64,000 nucleotides of DNA from Thuidium tamariscinum (lineage: Eukaryota > Streptophyta > Bryopsida > Hypnales > Thuidiaceae): the NCBI GenBank assembly GCA_947034885.2, contig OZ019759.1, positions 7,628,501 through 7,692,500 on the forward strand, read 5' to 3'. The translations under genes were made by a program, and so were the position numbers. Positions 38,201-49,891 of the stretch are shown here, piece by piece (position 1 is the first letter of the stretch; every line of letters starts with the position of its first letter). The notes beneath the pieces were generated by a model that did not search any database, was not told where the DNA came from, and saw only the letters and a program-made list of their open reading frames with translations.

Positions 38201-39446
38201 CTTTGTGCAAGAAGGCCAAGAGCATCTCAAGTGCAAGTTGAAGAAGGCCCTTCCCGGGTTGAAGCAATCGGGGAGAGCATGGTATCAAGATATTGATGCC
38301 ATGTTTGTGAGGAAGGGCTTCCTAAGAAACCATGCTGATCACTCATTGTACACCATGCAAAGTTGTGAGTTTTTGGTGATTGTGATCTTATATGTGGATG
38401 ATCTGATCCTTCTTGCAAGTAGCATGACCAAGATGCTTGAAGTGAAGGCCATGCTCAAGGAGGAGTATGAGATGACTGATCTTGGAGAGCTGAACTATTG
38501 CCTTGGAGTGGAGTTCAAGAGGGATAGGGCTGCCCGCACCATCACCATGAGCCAACGCAAGTACCTTGAAGAAATTCTCAAGCGCTTCAAGATGGAGGAG
38601 TGCAAAGCCATAGGTACACCACTTGAGACTCGTGTGAAGTTGCCCAAGCTTACGGATGCTGAATTTGGAGAGGTGAGGGCTGAAATGCAAGGTGTGCCTT
38701 ACAAGGCAGCGGTGGGTTGTTTGATGTATGCCATGGTAGCCACAAGGCCTGATTTGGCCTTCCCGGTGAGTGTTGTGAGTCAACACATGTCCAAGTATGG
38801 CCCAAAGCATTGGGCTGCGGTGAAGAGGGTGATGAGGTACCTTCAAGGCACACTTGGGCTGGAGTTGCAACTTGGAGGTGCCCATGTGACTTTGCATAGC
38901 TATTGTGATGCGGATTGGGCGGGTGATGAGGCGGATAGGAGATCCACCACTGGCTACGTGTTTAAGCTTGGATTGGGTGCCATTACTTGGAATTCCAAGA
39001 GGCAGCCCACCATAGCTCTTTCTACAACGGAGGCTGAATACATGGCCATGAGCCAATGCACCAAGGAGGCCATTTGGTTGCGGCAACTCTTGGCTGATGT
39101 TGGCCTTGTCCAAGAGGGGAGCACCCCAATCTAGTGTGACAACCAAGGGGCCATTGCTTTGGCCAAAAATCCCACCCACCACTCTCGGACGAAGCACATT
39201 GATGTGCAACACCATTTCATTCGTGAACGAGTGGAGGCTGAGGTGATTGAGCTCAAGTATGTGCCTACCCAAGCTATGGTTGCTGATGTGCTGACCAAGG
39301 CTCTTGGGAAGCCACAACACCACAACTTGATTGAGAAGATGGGCCTTCGAGCCTTTGACCACTCTCAAAGTGGGAGTGTTGAAGATCATGTACATATTAG
39401 TGTAGACTATGTACATTCAGCCCTAGGAGTAGGAGTAGACTCTTAG
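35298..39446 (+). pseudogene. Copia A polyprotein (Gag-PR-IN-RT-RNaseH) with three stops
   Basis: Start chosen at ATG 35298, the first Met before the conserved Gag N-terminus. In order: Gag (UBN2-like, NFGMWKFKMEMIL), zinc knuckle CFKCGKSGHIAKHC, protease WIVDSGATQHMT, GAG-pre-integrase HRRLGHLNV, integrase core with Asp in IDDFSRKVWVYM, Asp in RSDNGGEYVS and Glu shortly after QQNGIAERANRT, RT with YVDDLILLA, and RNase H with YCDADWAGD and LSTTEAEYMA. All parts are in one frame. In-frame stops: TAG 36687-36689 (copy B has CAG there), TAA 37107-37109 (copy B has TAT) and TAG 39132-39134. The frame ends inside the 3' LTR. Catalytic residues look intact. Confidence 0.92.
39366..39376 (+). promoter_or_regulatory. 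Copia A polypurine tract
   Basis: AAAGTGGGAG-type purine run directly before the 3' LTR; the same sequence precedes the 3' LTR of copy B (about 52239-52248). Expected plus-strand primer. Confidence 0.7.
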
Positions 39447-39632
39447 TTAGGCTTAGAGTCCCTTGGGTATTGCTTGTAGTCAAAGGTAGCCCATGGTGTT
39501 TGGTTATCCCACATGGTTTGTGGATAACTAGGGAAAGGCTTCTCCCTTATGTTCAGCCCACTCATGGGCCATGGTATCTTCCTACCATCTAAGTAAAGCC
39601 TTTCATCCATTCATAACATTGTAATCTCAATA
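39377..39632 (+). repeat. Copia A 3' LTR
   Basis: 256 bp, one C/T difference from the 5' LTR by eye. Followed by ACCTACC, which does not repeat the left flank. Confidence 0.9.
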
Positions 39633-42236
39633 ACCTACCACTGTTTTCTTTGAATGAGGCAGCAAGCCTGCAGTTGGACGCTCTTCGTATCTTTGTGTCT
39701 CTTTTTTTTCTACCGCCGACTTAGTAATGGATGGGCTGGCGTCATCCTTGTGTTTTTTCTTGCTCATAAACTCTTGGAACATGAGCCGCAAGTCATCTAT
39801 TGCCTTGCCCTGGGCTATACTGGTGGAGACCAATTTGTCGAATTTGACGTCCACATCTTACTTCCAGGCCTCCATCGCTTGCCACCAACCCGAATCATCT
39901 GCCCCCAATACCTTTGCACCCGCAAACACAGACAAAGATGTTATCAGTCATTTCGTTGTTAGCGCCTAGTCACCAAAGATAATTTTGCAACTGTTGTGTG
40001 ACTAGTTTATGACAGAGTCACGACTACCTTGGACTGTAGTCATACATCACAACTTATGGCGACTTATATATAACTTCAAAGTTCAGACAACATGCAATAT
40101 GAAGAATATACAAAGGCAGATCACTTTCTATTTTACTATGGCCCTCCCACGTAGTTCAATTACGGAGCAGAGAACAGAATGTTTGAGACTTGCTTTGCCC
40201 CACGTCCTACACACAATACTTGACGCAGAACTTCCCTAAGGAACCCTATGGCTACAGGAGACAATACAGAATGCTGTCACTATGGAATGCTTGAGGGTCT
40301 ACTTCGTTTGTCTAATGAAATTAACTGAAAAAAGGCTTTCTCTCAATCCTTACTCTAAATATTGACTACTACATCACTTCGTCAGCCTCATACTCATTGT
40401 TTTATACATATATGACAACTTTGATTGACAAAAGAGAACTTCTGTTCGGGGAAGACATTTGGGGTTGTATGTCCTCAATTATTAAAAGTAAGCAAGAGCG
40501 TGAACTTCTAGGAACACAGAAGTCATTGAACTGAAAGGAACTTATACAAGTTAGGAGACATGAAAGACCACTAACTTGAAAGCAGTATCTTATCGTGCTT
40601 GCAGATTCTTGCCCTGCTCTTGCCCGCCTCCCCTTAGCTATATCAGTGATGCTCGGGCTGATGTCCCCTCCTACCTTCTATACAAAATAGATTCTATTAG
40701 TACTTTCTCGCCTTCAGGATTACAATCACATAATGCCATGCTACAATGAGGCAGAAATTGAAAACCATTCAGGAACTCAACCAACTGGCTTGGAATACTT
40801 ACTGCTTGTGCATCCTTCCCTACCTTGCCTTTCCTCCCCACAAGGTCATAATTCTTCACACTCCAACGTGCTACGGCCATTTTCTGTGCCTTCTCCATCT
40901 GGGCTAGAGTATTCCAATACTCAATGAGTCGCTCCCACTGCTTTGGATCCACGCGAATAGGAGCCTTGATAGTTCCCTTCACCACCATCTTCAAGTACCG
41001 TGTTTTGAGCCGAGATCGTTCGGACTTCAAATGCCTTGTCACAATCACTCGGAAAGCACTCATGCTCAAGGGGGTGTCGACGTACTCAAACTCTGCATCC
41101 AGGGCATCTCTCAATTTCTTCATAGTGTGAGGCGGGTGCTCCTTCCAGTCGACGATGCTCATGTCCAAAATCTTTGGGACTAAGTCCCTAATGGCTTCGT
41201 CCCATGCATTCTTCCCCTCACAATTGCCGTCCACCTCTCCACTTGGCAACACGGTCACTCGGTTCGGTTTGATTCCAGAGCTAGTCCGCTCCCGATTGCC
41301 CTGGTCATATTCATTTTTCCTCTTGCACCGCGACAGACGCTCCTCAGTTTTGTGGGACAAGGCTGCTGTAAATGGCTCTAGCATGGAAGATGGGTGCCTT
41401 GGCCACGCCCCTGGCATTGCCGTTGGAGGGCCGCTGCACCAAGGAGCACTTAGTGGTGCCTGGCTTGGCATATAGTGACCAGGGACCCAATTCCATGAAG
41501 GCTGCCCGTATGAATTCCTTTCTGCGATTGGTTTCGGTTGCGGAGGAAGTGCTTCGTCTGGCTTCCAACTTGCAATTGGAGACGGAGGCACCTGTCTTGC
41601 CCTCTTTGCCCTAGGATCGACTAGCGGTTCTTCATCTAAGTCGTTGAATTCGTCGTTAGATGAGTCTACAATTGGATGATCAGCATCTACAAATCAAAGA
41701 CATTCACAACATGTGATCAGTGAGATTGTCCAGGTTCAGCGTGGACACTCTCCACCTGCGACATCTGACCACCCTAAATTCTCAAGAAGTGAATTTGTAA
41801 TGACGGTACTCATGGACGCTAAGTACAGCTCGGCTAAGTCTCAAGACGCCTGAAGCATAGACAGAAACTGAATGCACTACCTTGACAATCTAGCGAACCC
41901 TAACACGAACCACACTAGAAGGAGCGTGATGCCAATGTACCTGCAGCAACTGCCTCCAAGCTGAATTCTCGCTCAACTAGTTTACAAGCAATTGCGAGAT
42001 TCATCATACCTTTCACGATTTCTTCCTCGTTGGACTCCGTCGCCTCCGACGACGAACCACGCTCGCTGCTCATCTCTGGATTCATAGAAGCTCCCCGACA
42101 GCGCTCCCCTGCTCGCTTTTTCTTCGACTGACGTCTTGGATCTCCCTTCTGCCTCAAGCTCCGGCGCAAGGGACCCGATTCCGGCTTCTTCGTGAGAAGT
42201 GACTTCTGCGCCTTGCGCTTCACTTTCTCTTTGTCC
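39633..42236 (-). pseudogene. C2 second gene (plant Ptta/En/Spm-type TNP protein), interrupted by copia A
   Basis: Exons by splice signals: 42236-41941 (basic, ends LEREFSLEAVAA-like), 41686 to about 40807 (GTAAGT donor) and a last part from about 39890 down to the copia A LTR. The middle exon holds NAWDEAIRDLVPKILDMSIVDW, SERSRLKTRYLKMVVKG and QWERLIEYWNTLAQMEKAQKMA...GRKGK, the W-x-YW...GRKG pattern of PF03004 accessory proteins. The last part has KAIDDLRLMFQEFMSKKK. An in-frame TAA lies at 39858-39860. Orientation is opposite to the C2 transposase. The portion that should continue to the left of copia A was not found at 34.08 kb. Confidence 0.6.
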
Positions 42237-44611
42237 CTATGGTGTACAAATTGGGAAGCTCAGTTTACATGAACACATGTGTGTGGCACATATGACTACA
42301 CTGAAATGAAAAGCACTCGCTATGACATGGGAAAGGCGCGCTGTTGAGCTCCTAAACGTAAAGTGACAATGGTTAGGGTTTTCTGCTCAAGCAAGAAGTA
42401 CTCTGCCTCCACAAAAAAGACAGAGAAGGCTTCCACGTGGCGAAAGCAATAATTACAGCCGCCTTCTAGAGTTTTCGTCAACTGTGACTACAAATGCACT
42501 AATATGCGACTAGAAAATGACTGGAAGGCAGTTGCAGCCCCGTTTAAAGACATTTAATGTGACTTATATGTCACTAGACATCAACTACAGAACAATTGTG
42601 GTCCCCTGTAACGAAGTGGCCATTACATGGCAGCATAGAAACCCTAGGAGAATGCCATTATCCTGCATTGGAATGCGTGCAGTAGTTAATTCCAAAGAAA
42701 ACGGTCAACAGAGGCGCGTCCCAAACTACTACTTGTCTATGTCCAGGGCCTTGGACCAGTTACGCATGAAGGACCGACGACTTCCAGTACTCTCAATACT
42801 ATACTGATTTTTGGTATTCTTCTTGGACTACAAGTTCATCTGATGAGAACTACTTGAATTGAATGTATAGAAGGCAAGGAATGTTACATCTCCTGCCTCA
42901 TCGCTAGAGCGGGTGCGAGCCTCTTCAGATTCTCAACGACATTTTGATCTCGTGCAAGCTCGTACTCGCTCTTCTCGGGCGGCAGACTATCCATTGCCGA
43001 ATCTGTTGTCATCGGTAAGTTGCCACCAATCCAACACCTCTTTTGGGTTTCGCTACTCTGCAGTTTCAGCGCTCACGATTCTCTAGATCGATGTACTCTG
43101 TCCTCAATCTACGTCCTCACGCACTCGATACAAACATCATGAACCTCGCTTTCAGAAATCGCAAGAAGCTGTAGTAAGTTCCATGCAGCTTAAACCACAA
43201 GAAGGATGCTGTGCAAATGAAATGTGCAGGCTCCCAGACCTTGAGGAAGTGCTGGAGGGACGGGGTGGTGCATGATGAGGGAGGGTCGTTTTGGCGGCCG
43301 GTTATTAATTGCTAATTTAAGTAATTAGTGATGGATTTCTACTCAATTAGACTACGTGGATTGATATGATCACCCTCTAATTGGTATTTGAGTGTATTAA
43401 TTGCAGTACACATGATAAGTAGGATGTGTAATCATAATTGAACTACAGCTTCTCAAATTTAGTCGTACGTGCTCTAATCAGTCTCAAGAAAACCGTGTTT
43501 TTAAAATGGTGGCTTACCGTGCATGATTCAAGTGTTTGTCAAAGTTAATAACTTGTAGAAGTCATTGTTCAGTCAGGCCACAGTAGGAAAATGAGTGTGA
43601 CTAAGGCGTCACTTGTAGCAGTCATTCCAAAGTTGACTCATATAGAAAATGAGGCCAAGGTCACCATAGAGAGCCATGAAGTAGTGGCACAATTATTGAG
43701 GTCATGTAAATTTGGGTTCATTTCACCACGCGCATGATCATGATTTCAATGACATCGTACAGTTTATGACTAATGCTATGTATAGCTTTGCATAGAACGA
43801 GTGTGCACAGTTCTTTGTAACAAAATTAAATGCATACATATAAATAATTTCTTCTTCGAACAAGGTAGAAGTTCAGTGTCCAAGTGATTTTGTTAGAAGC
43901 CGTTTAGTGGCCTCCTCTATTGCAAAATGTATCTCTATAGGCAGTACAAACTAGGATTGTGAACCCGCCAGAAGCTTTAACTACAGCGTATGCATGACGG
44001 TGGCCTTCTTCGTAGTTGAGTACTCTTGCTAACTATGTCATTCCAGTCATTGCAGATACAATGAGTTCAAATTAAAGGAAATGCTTCTCCAGAGTTACAT
44101 CAAGGGCTTTTTCCACATACAATGAAATAGCACCCACAAGTATGGTCATCATGCTTACTTCCTCTAAAGCCAGTTCATTATGATGCAAAGTGCATTGCAC
44201 ACCGATTTCAGAAATGTCTGAGACACTTCATCCGGTCACATCTGACATCCCTCAAGTGTGTGATTGCATGCTAGCCTAAATAAGCAACTTCCAGTAGGCT
44301 AAGCCTGCCTTGAAGTCATCATTGCAGGCCACTGCCATGTTTAAAAACTGACTGCAAAGATTGCACTATTACATATTCTAATTAGGAGGCGGAGGTCTTT
44401 TGTCATTGGGAGCTTCAGAGGCGAATTTTGCCTTATAGGAAGGTTACCCGGAGCTACGTCGTTTGTGAAGGATAACTTCCCAAGTACAAATTTCTGTACC
44501 CAGAATTACCCATTTCCTAAAAATGGTGCCTACATGGATGTCTTAGACAGCGATTTCTGTCTTCTGATAAAATGTAAACTACTGATTTCATAGTGAGTTT
44601 TTTTAAGTATC
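42237..44611. other. C2 interior between divergent genes
   Basis: No firm gene. A plus-strand frame ending at a GTAAGT donor (about 42905-43014) encodes a Ser/Arg-rich stretch and could be a 5' exon of the transposase gene, but this is weak. The motif CGACTAGAAAATGACTGG occurs at 42508-42525. The Transposase_21 core expected here is absent. Confidence 0.4.
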
Positions 44612-45810
44612 CACTTCTAATCCCCATTTTTTGGGCCTTCAAGTAGCTACAATGGCACTCAGTTTTAGAAACACGAATCCTATTTGATTGAGTTCAATAA
44701 CACAACACATGCCTTTGGTTGATTGATGTGCAGCCCTAAACCCTGAACCCTGAGAACCCAAGACCTTCCCCTAAAGTCTAGAATTCATTCATGTGACCAT
44801 AGGTATATTCTTTTGTTCATTGCCAAGACCGTCTATATACTTGAATGAATACAAATGACTGAACTATGACTGGCTTGCAGTCATAGTCTAGTCATGGTCT
44901 TTTTTGAAGGGGATGTGCACTTCTATTCCCCATTTTTTTTGGCCTCCCCTTAGAATAGCACTTCATACTATAAAGTGGTCGTCAGTTTCATTGAGTTCCA
45001 TAGCACAGGACACTCCGGCTCTGGTTGATTGGTGTACAAGTATAATCTAGTTTCCATGTGAACTGAAGACCTTCCCCTAAAGCCTGAAATAGATTCATGT
45101 GACCATAGGTATATTGTTTCGTTCAATGCGTAGACCATCTATACACTTGAATGAGCACAAATGACTGAACTATGACAGGCTTCCAGTCATTACGAAGTCA
45201 CTTGTGACTTCATAATGACTTCAAGCCTGTCATAGTCCAGTCATAGTCTATTTTGAAGGTGAAGTGCACTTTTATTCCCTATTTTTTTGGCCTCCCCTTA
45301 GAATAGCACTTCCTACTATAAAGTGGTCGTTTGTTTCATTGAGTTCCATAACAGAGGATACTCCGGCTCTGTTTGATTGATGTGCAAGGCTAATCCACTA
45401 AACTGAGAACTGAAGACCTTTCCCTAAACCTCAAAACTGATTCATGCGAGTAGGTATATTGTTTTGTTCATTGCTTAGACCATATATACACTTGAATGAG
45501 CATGAATGACTGAACTATGACAGGCTTCCAGTCATGTTCCAGTCATGGTCTATTTTGAAGGGGAAGTGCACTTCTATTCCCCATTTTTTTTGGCATTCCC
45601 TTATAATAGCTGCTGAACTACTGGAAGCTGGAAGCCTATTTGATAAACTTCCATAACATAGGACATGGTCTCTTCGGTTTATTGATGTATAGGCCTACTC
45701 TCCAGAACCAAGCACTGAAGACATTCTTCCCAAGGCTGAAATGGTTGCACGTTCCTAGGTGTACTATCTTGTTCATTTCTTGGACCACCTATACATGAGT
45801 GGAAACTAAT
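44612..45810. repeat. Four tandem copies of an about 300-bp unit
   Basis: Units start with CACTTCTATTCCCCATTTTT at about 44612, 44919, 45267 and 45569, giving periods of 307, 348 and 302 bp. Each contains a shared ACTGAAGACCTTCCC-type block and, in the first three, ATGACTGAACTATGAC. The second unit is longer because it carries an extra inverted AGTCA segment (about 45178-45245). Copies are diverged, so the array is old. Confidence 0.85.
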
Positions 45811-45836
45811 ACCGAACATCTTGTCTGCATTGTTAG

Positions 45837-47774
45837 TATCTACTCATTCGGAACACGCTTGATGTTATGCACTGCAAACTCAACTTCGCTAAGAACTTCC
45901 TGAAAACAATTACTGGAAAAAAAAAACCCGTCAAGGTTCATAGAGACTTGCAAAGGAGAAATATCAGGAAGCACTTGTGGTTGACTCCGCACCCACGCAA
46001 GGCAGGGAAGATGGTGAAACCAAGGGCATCATATGCTATGACGGAAGAGGAGTTTGAAAAGTTCGCAAAGTGCATAGAGTCATTGAAGACCCCCAGCGGG
46101 TTTTCATCTGACCTTGCGAAGAGCATCCGCAAGAAAAACTTTGGGGGATTGAAGTCTCACAATTACCATGTTCTAATGCAGCAAGTGTTGCCTCTAGCTC
46201 TTCGTGGACTCCTACAACCGAGACCTTGTATGGCTGTCATGAAGATGTGCAAAATTTTTAGGCGTCTTTGCACAAAGGTCTACAACCCTGCAGACTTCCT
46301 TTCATTAGAAGCTGACGTGGTAGAGAGTATGGCATTGTTGGAAATTGAATTTCCACCATCTTTTTTTGACATCATGACGCATCTCCCGTACCATCTTGTG
46401 AAAGAGTTGGACCTCTGTGGACCAGTTAGTGCACGGTGGATGTATCCAGTGGAACGGTACATGAAGGTTTTGAAGAACCATGTCCGGAATCAAGCACGAT
46501 CGGAGGCTTGCATGGCAGAGGGTTATTTAAAAGACGAGTGCATCGGATTCATCATAGAGTACTTGCACAGATTTGAGCCCACCCAGAGACGTGTTTGGGA
46601 CGAAGATGAAGAGTACGGAGATGCTGAAGAGGTTCTACAAGGAGCTGGAAAACCATATGTGATGAGTATAGAGCTGAGAGATGTGGCACACCACTATGTC
46701 TTGTCGAATGTCTTAATTTTGCAAGATTTTGTTGCGTAAGTTCTACCTTTAATCCTTCTATGCAAAAGGATCGTAGAATATTATGATAAACCGCTCTTCA
46801 TGCATTCCGAATTAAATCTACGCTTCTAGCAGCATAGTGGATGTCTCAGAGTCATTTATGAGTCCTGTCCCCCATGAATGTCTTTTTCGTGACTGAATTG
46901 TCACTAGGTAAAGTCACGTAGAAGTCACAAAATTAGATGGAAGTCATGTTTTAAGTCTGGACTAGAACGACTAGTGTCCAAGACGTTATGATTTGATGTC
47001 CTTGTCCCATCCCAGGGTCATCATATCCCTTGGTTGTGAATGCAGGCGGTGGAAAACTGAATCAGAAGAAAATCCAAGTACTCCGTGATTGGTGGAGTGG
47101 ATGCAGACCACTATGCGAGATCTAGACTGCAATTTGGCGAACCAAGAGGATATGGACCGCTTTCTACTTAACATGAAACCATTGCAAAGAGCCACCCGGT
47201 ACACAAGGGTCATCGCATTTGGAAACCACTTCCGCGTTGAAGATTCTAGCAGCATGCACATGGTCAGCTACAATAGCGGAGTAGCTTTTGTTTCCAACAA
47301 TCAATTGAGAATTCGGAGGAGTCAGTAGTCAATTATGTGGGAGTATTGAAAGATGTTTTTTGGTTGGATTACGGGGCTCTCAATACACCCATCATTTTAT
47401 TGCGTTGTGAGTGGGTTAAGACCCACGATAGTCGAGGCAACTCAACATATATTAGGGACGATTCAGGATTCTTGGTGGTTAACTTCCGCCACAAACTACC
47501 TCGCATAGCAGATCTATTCATATTTCCAAGCCAGGCCACGCAAGTTTTCTTTTTTGATGTTGTGGAAAGACCTGGCTGGAAAGTTGTTCTACGCAAAGAG
47601 GCAAGAGCGAGACGAGAAGTCGTAGACACTGCGGACGAATTCATTACCACTACAATGGAGAGCGCAGGCCTCACTACTCCCCAGCAATTGCCGACTCCAT
47701 CGCAGACAGTTAATCTAGTTGGGGCTATAGAATTATCACAAGAGGACAACTTATTAGCTCAAGAATCTTACTAG
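45837..47774 (+). pseudogene. CACTA transposase C-terminal part, DUF4218 plus DUF4216 (C2)
   Basis: Exon 45837-46735 (acceptor TTAG, donor GTAAGT) has LIRNTLDVMHC, KSHNYHVLMQQVLPLALRG, FPPSFFDIMTHLPYHLVKELDLCGPVSARWMYP-type sequence typical of DUF4218, with no damage. After an acceptor near 47046 the second exon holds ANQEDMDRFLL, YTRVIAFGNHF and then VGVLKDVFWLDYG...LLRCEWV and the FIFPSQATQVFF block of DUF4216. In-frame TGA at 47086-47088 and a one-base frameshift near 47300 break it. The Transposase_21 catalytic part is missing upstream, so the copy cannot be autonomous. Confidence 0.85.
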
Positions 47775-48580
47775 GTCGTCAATGCCACAATACTCCAGGC
47801 TGGTTGTCCATGTAGTCACCGAAGTCTGTGGTTGCGGATTTTTGCCGTTGCTTTGAATGAAAGCCATAGTGACCAAGTTGAAGCCCTTCTGACAATGAAT
47901 GAGGAAACTCTGAAGAGTTCAGATGTCACTAGAGCATCTGTGTGAACTTGAACCTCTGTCTTTGATTCCCCAAAGTCATTCGGAATTATAGACCCCGGAA
48001 TGTGCCCTTCCAGTAGAAACCTCGGAATATGGAGGAGTATCGAATAAGTTGAACAGAAGTGACAAGGAAGTAGAAAACCAGTTCCGATTCTAGTCGTCGA
48101 CAAGTGCTGTAAAAGTTCTGCACAAGTTGCATAGAAGTGCCCTATGAGTTTCGCTCCAGTTGTAGACAAGTGATGAAGTTTTGCCCCAGTTGCACATTTA
48201 GAAATTGACGTCGCTTGCAACCAGAGTTGTAGAGGAGTTGCAGAATTCTACTGTCGCATACGAGGTGATTTAGAATTGGAGAGGGCTGGTGACTGATGTG
48301 GTCAAGAACTTATACGTAGGAACCTCTTCAGGTGGTCATGAAGAATGAGGTTCAATGTCATGGACACCTACAACACAATTGCCTTGTAAAATGCTCTCTC
48401 AGTAGAAATCTTGCCAAAGAATTCCTTGAGGTTGCAGGATACAACAATGAGATGATTCACCATAATTATCTGACTTCAGCCCTATCTTTTGTGAGGAATA
48501 CTGAATATTGATGACTCTAAAATGATCTTTGAACATGAATTGACTAACATGTAAAATGAAAAACCGCGTCCCAGCCAATG
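47775..48580. other. C2 sequence left of copia B
   Basis: No gene recognised. The last five bases (CAATG, 48576-48580) are the copia B target site. Confidence 0.45.
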
Positions 48581-48891
48581 TGTTGAAGATCATGTTCATA
48601 TTAGTGTAGACCATGTACATACAGCCCTAGGAGTATATTGACTAACATGTACATATTAGTGTAGCCCATGTACATTCAGCCCTAGGTGTAGCATTAGACA
48701 CTAGGTTAGTCTTAGAGTCCATTGGGTATTGCTCGTAGTCAAAGGCAGCCCATGAAAGGTAGTTATCCCACATGGTTTGTGGATAACTAGAGAAAGGCTT
48801 CTAGCTTAAGTTCAGCCCACTCATGTGGCTTGGTATCTTCCTACCATCTAAGTAAAGCCTTTCATCCATCATTACCTTTGTAATCTCAATA
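48581..48891 (+). repeat. Copia B 5' LTR
   Basis: 311 bp, TGTTGAAG to CTCAATA. Compared with copy A it carries an internal duplication and several substitutions. Followed by the same tRNA-iMet anticodon-arm primer site. Confidence 0.9.
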
Positions 48892-49684
48892 GGTTATGGG
48901 CCCACGCACTTGGAGTTGCGCTTGAGGGTGAAATTCAAATCATTTGGAGGAGATCTTGGAGCTTGGAGGAGCAATCAGCCTTTTGTGACTTTTTCACCTA
49001 CAAACCATATGGTGTGAGTATATTTTTCAAAAACACACTTTGAGTGCATTTTTTTTTAAAAAGGGAGAGGAAAGTTTTGTTGCTTTGTCATTGGCTGGTT
49101 TGTGAGGTTTTGAGTACATTTTGGTGGAGAGGTTGCTTATGGTAGTAATCAGACCTAGTTAGGGCTGGTTGCATGCTCCTAATTTGAGTTTGCTTTTAGA
49201 AGTGTGCATTGAGAGCCATTTGAGGCTGAATTGTGCACTTGGGTGCATTGTTGAGTGAGATTGTGCCAATTGCACTAGAATGAGAGTGCTTTGAGGCTAA
49301 TTGTGCACTTAGGTGCATTATTGAGAGTGATTGTGAGCCTTGGAAGCATGTTTGAGATGCTTAAGGCATTTGCCATCCATTGAGGGCTGATTAGTACCCT
49401 TGTGAGTGAGTGAGGCGAATTTGTGGACTTGGTGAACTTAAGAGGGCTGATTGTGAGTAGGAGCTTCCATCTAGAGCTGATTGGAAGCCTAGAGCTCCTT
49501 GGAGTGTGGAGTACCCTCTTTGTGAGGAGGGCTTGCTGAATTGAAGTAGCACTAGCTCATGACGTCCATGTGTTGGACTTGAGCTTGATTAGGGTCTGAA
49601 TTGGTGTTGAGAGGAGGTGATGCACATGTGAGGAGTGTTTGGCCATCCTTGGTGTTCAAAGGATCTTTGGAGGTCCTTGTGAGG

Positions 49685-49830
49685 GCTGATTGGTGCCATT
49701 TCAGCCCTATTGGCTGCCAAGGGAATGTTTGGTCGTTCTTGGAGCTTGGAGGATCTTGGGAGGTCCTTGTGAGGGCTGAATTGTGCCATTTCAGCCCCAT
49801 TGGCTGCCAAGGGAGTGTTTGGAGGCTGAA
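49685..49830 (+). repeat. Tandem duplication in copia B leader
   Basis: GCCATTTCAGCCC...ATTGGCTGCCAAGGGA occurs twice with a period of about 90 bp, each following AGGTCCTTGTGAGGGCTGA. Copy A has a single unit at this place. Confidence 0.75.
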
Positions 49831-49891
49831 TTGAGTTTGTGAACTCTTGGAGACACACTGGGTGTTGCCAACAAGTGGGAGGTGTTTCACT

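Larger units (their letters stand above)
34083..39632 (+). mobile_element. Ty1/copia LTR retrotransposon, copy A
   Basis: 5550 bp: two 256-bp LTRs, a primer-binding site, a leader of about 950 bp, one polyprotein frame in the order Gag-protease-integrase-RT-RNase H (the Ty1/copia order), and a polypurine tract. The LTRs differ at one base by eye, so insertion is recent. The frame has three nonsense codons and no frameshift. Unexpectedly, the flanks (TGCTT left, ACCTA right) give no target duplication. Confidence 0.95.
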
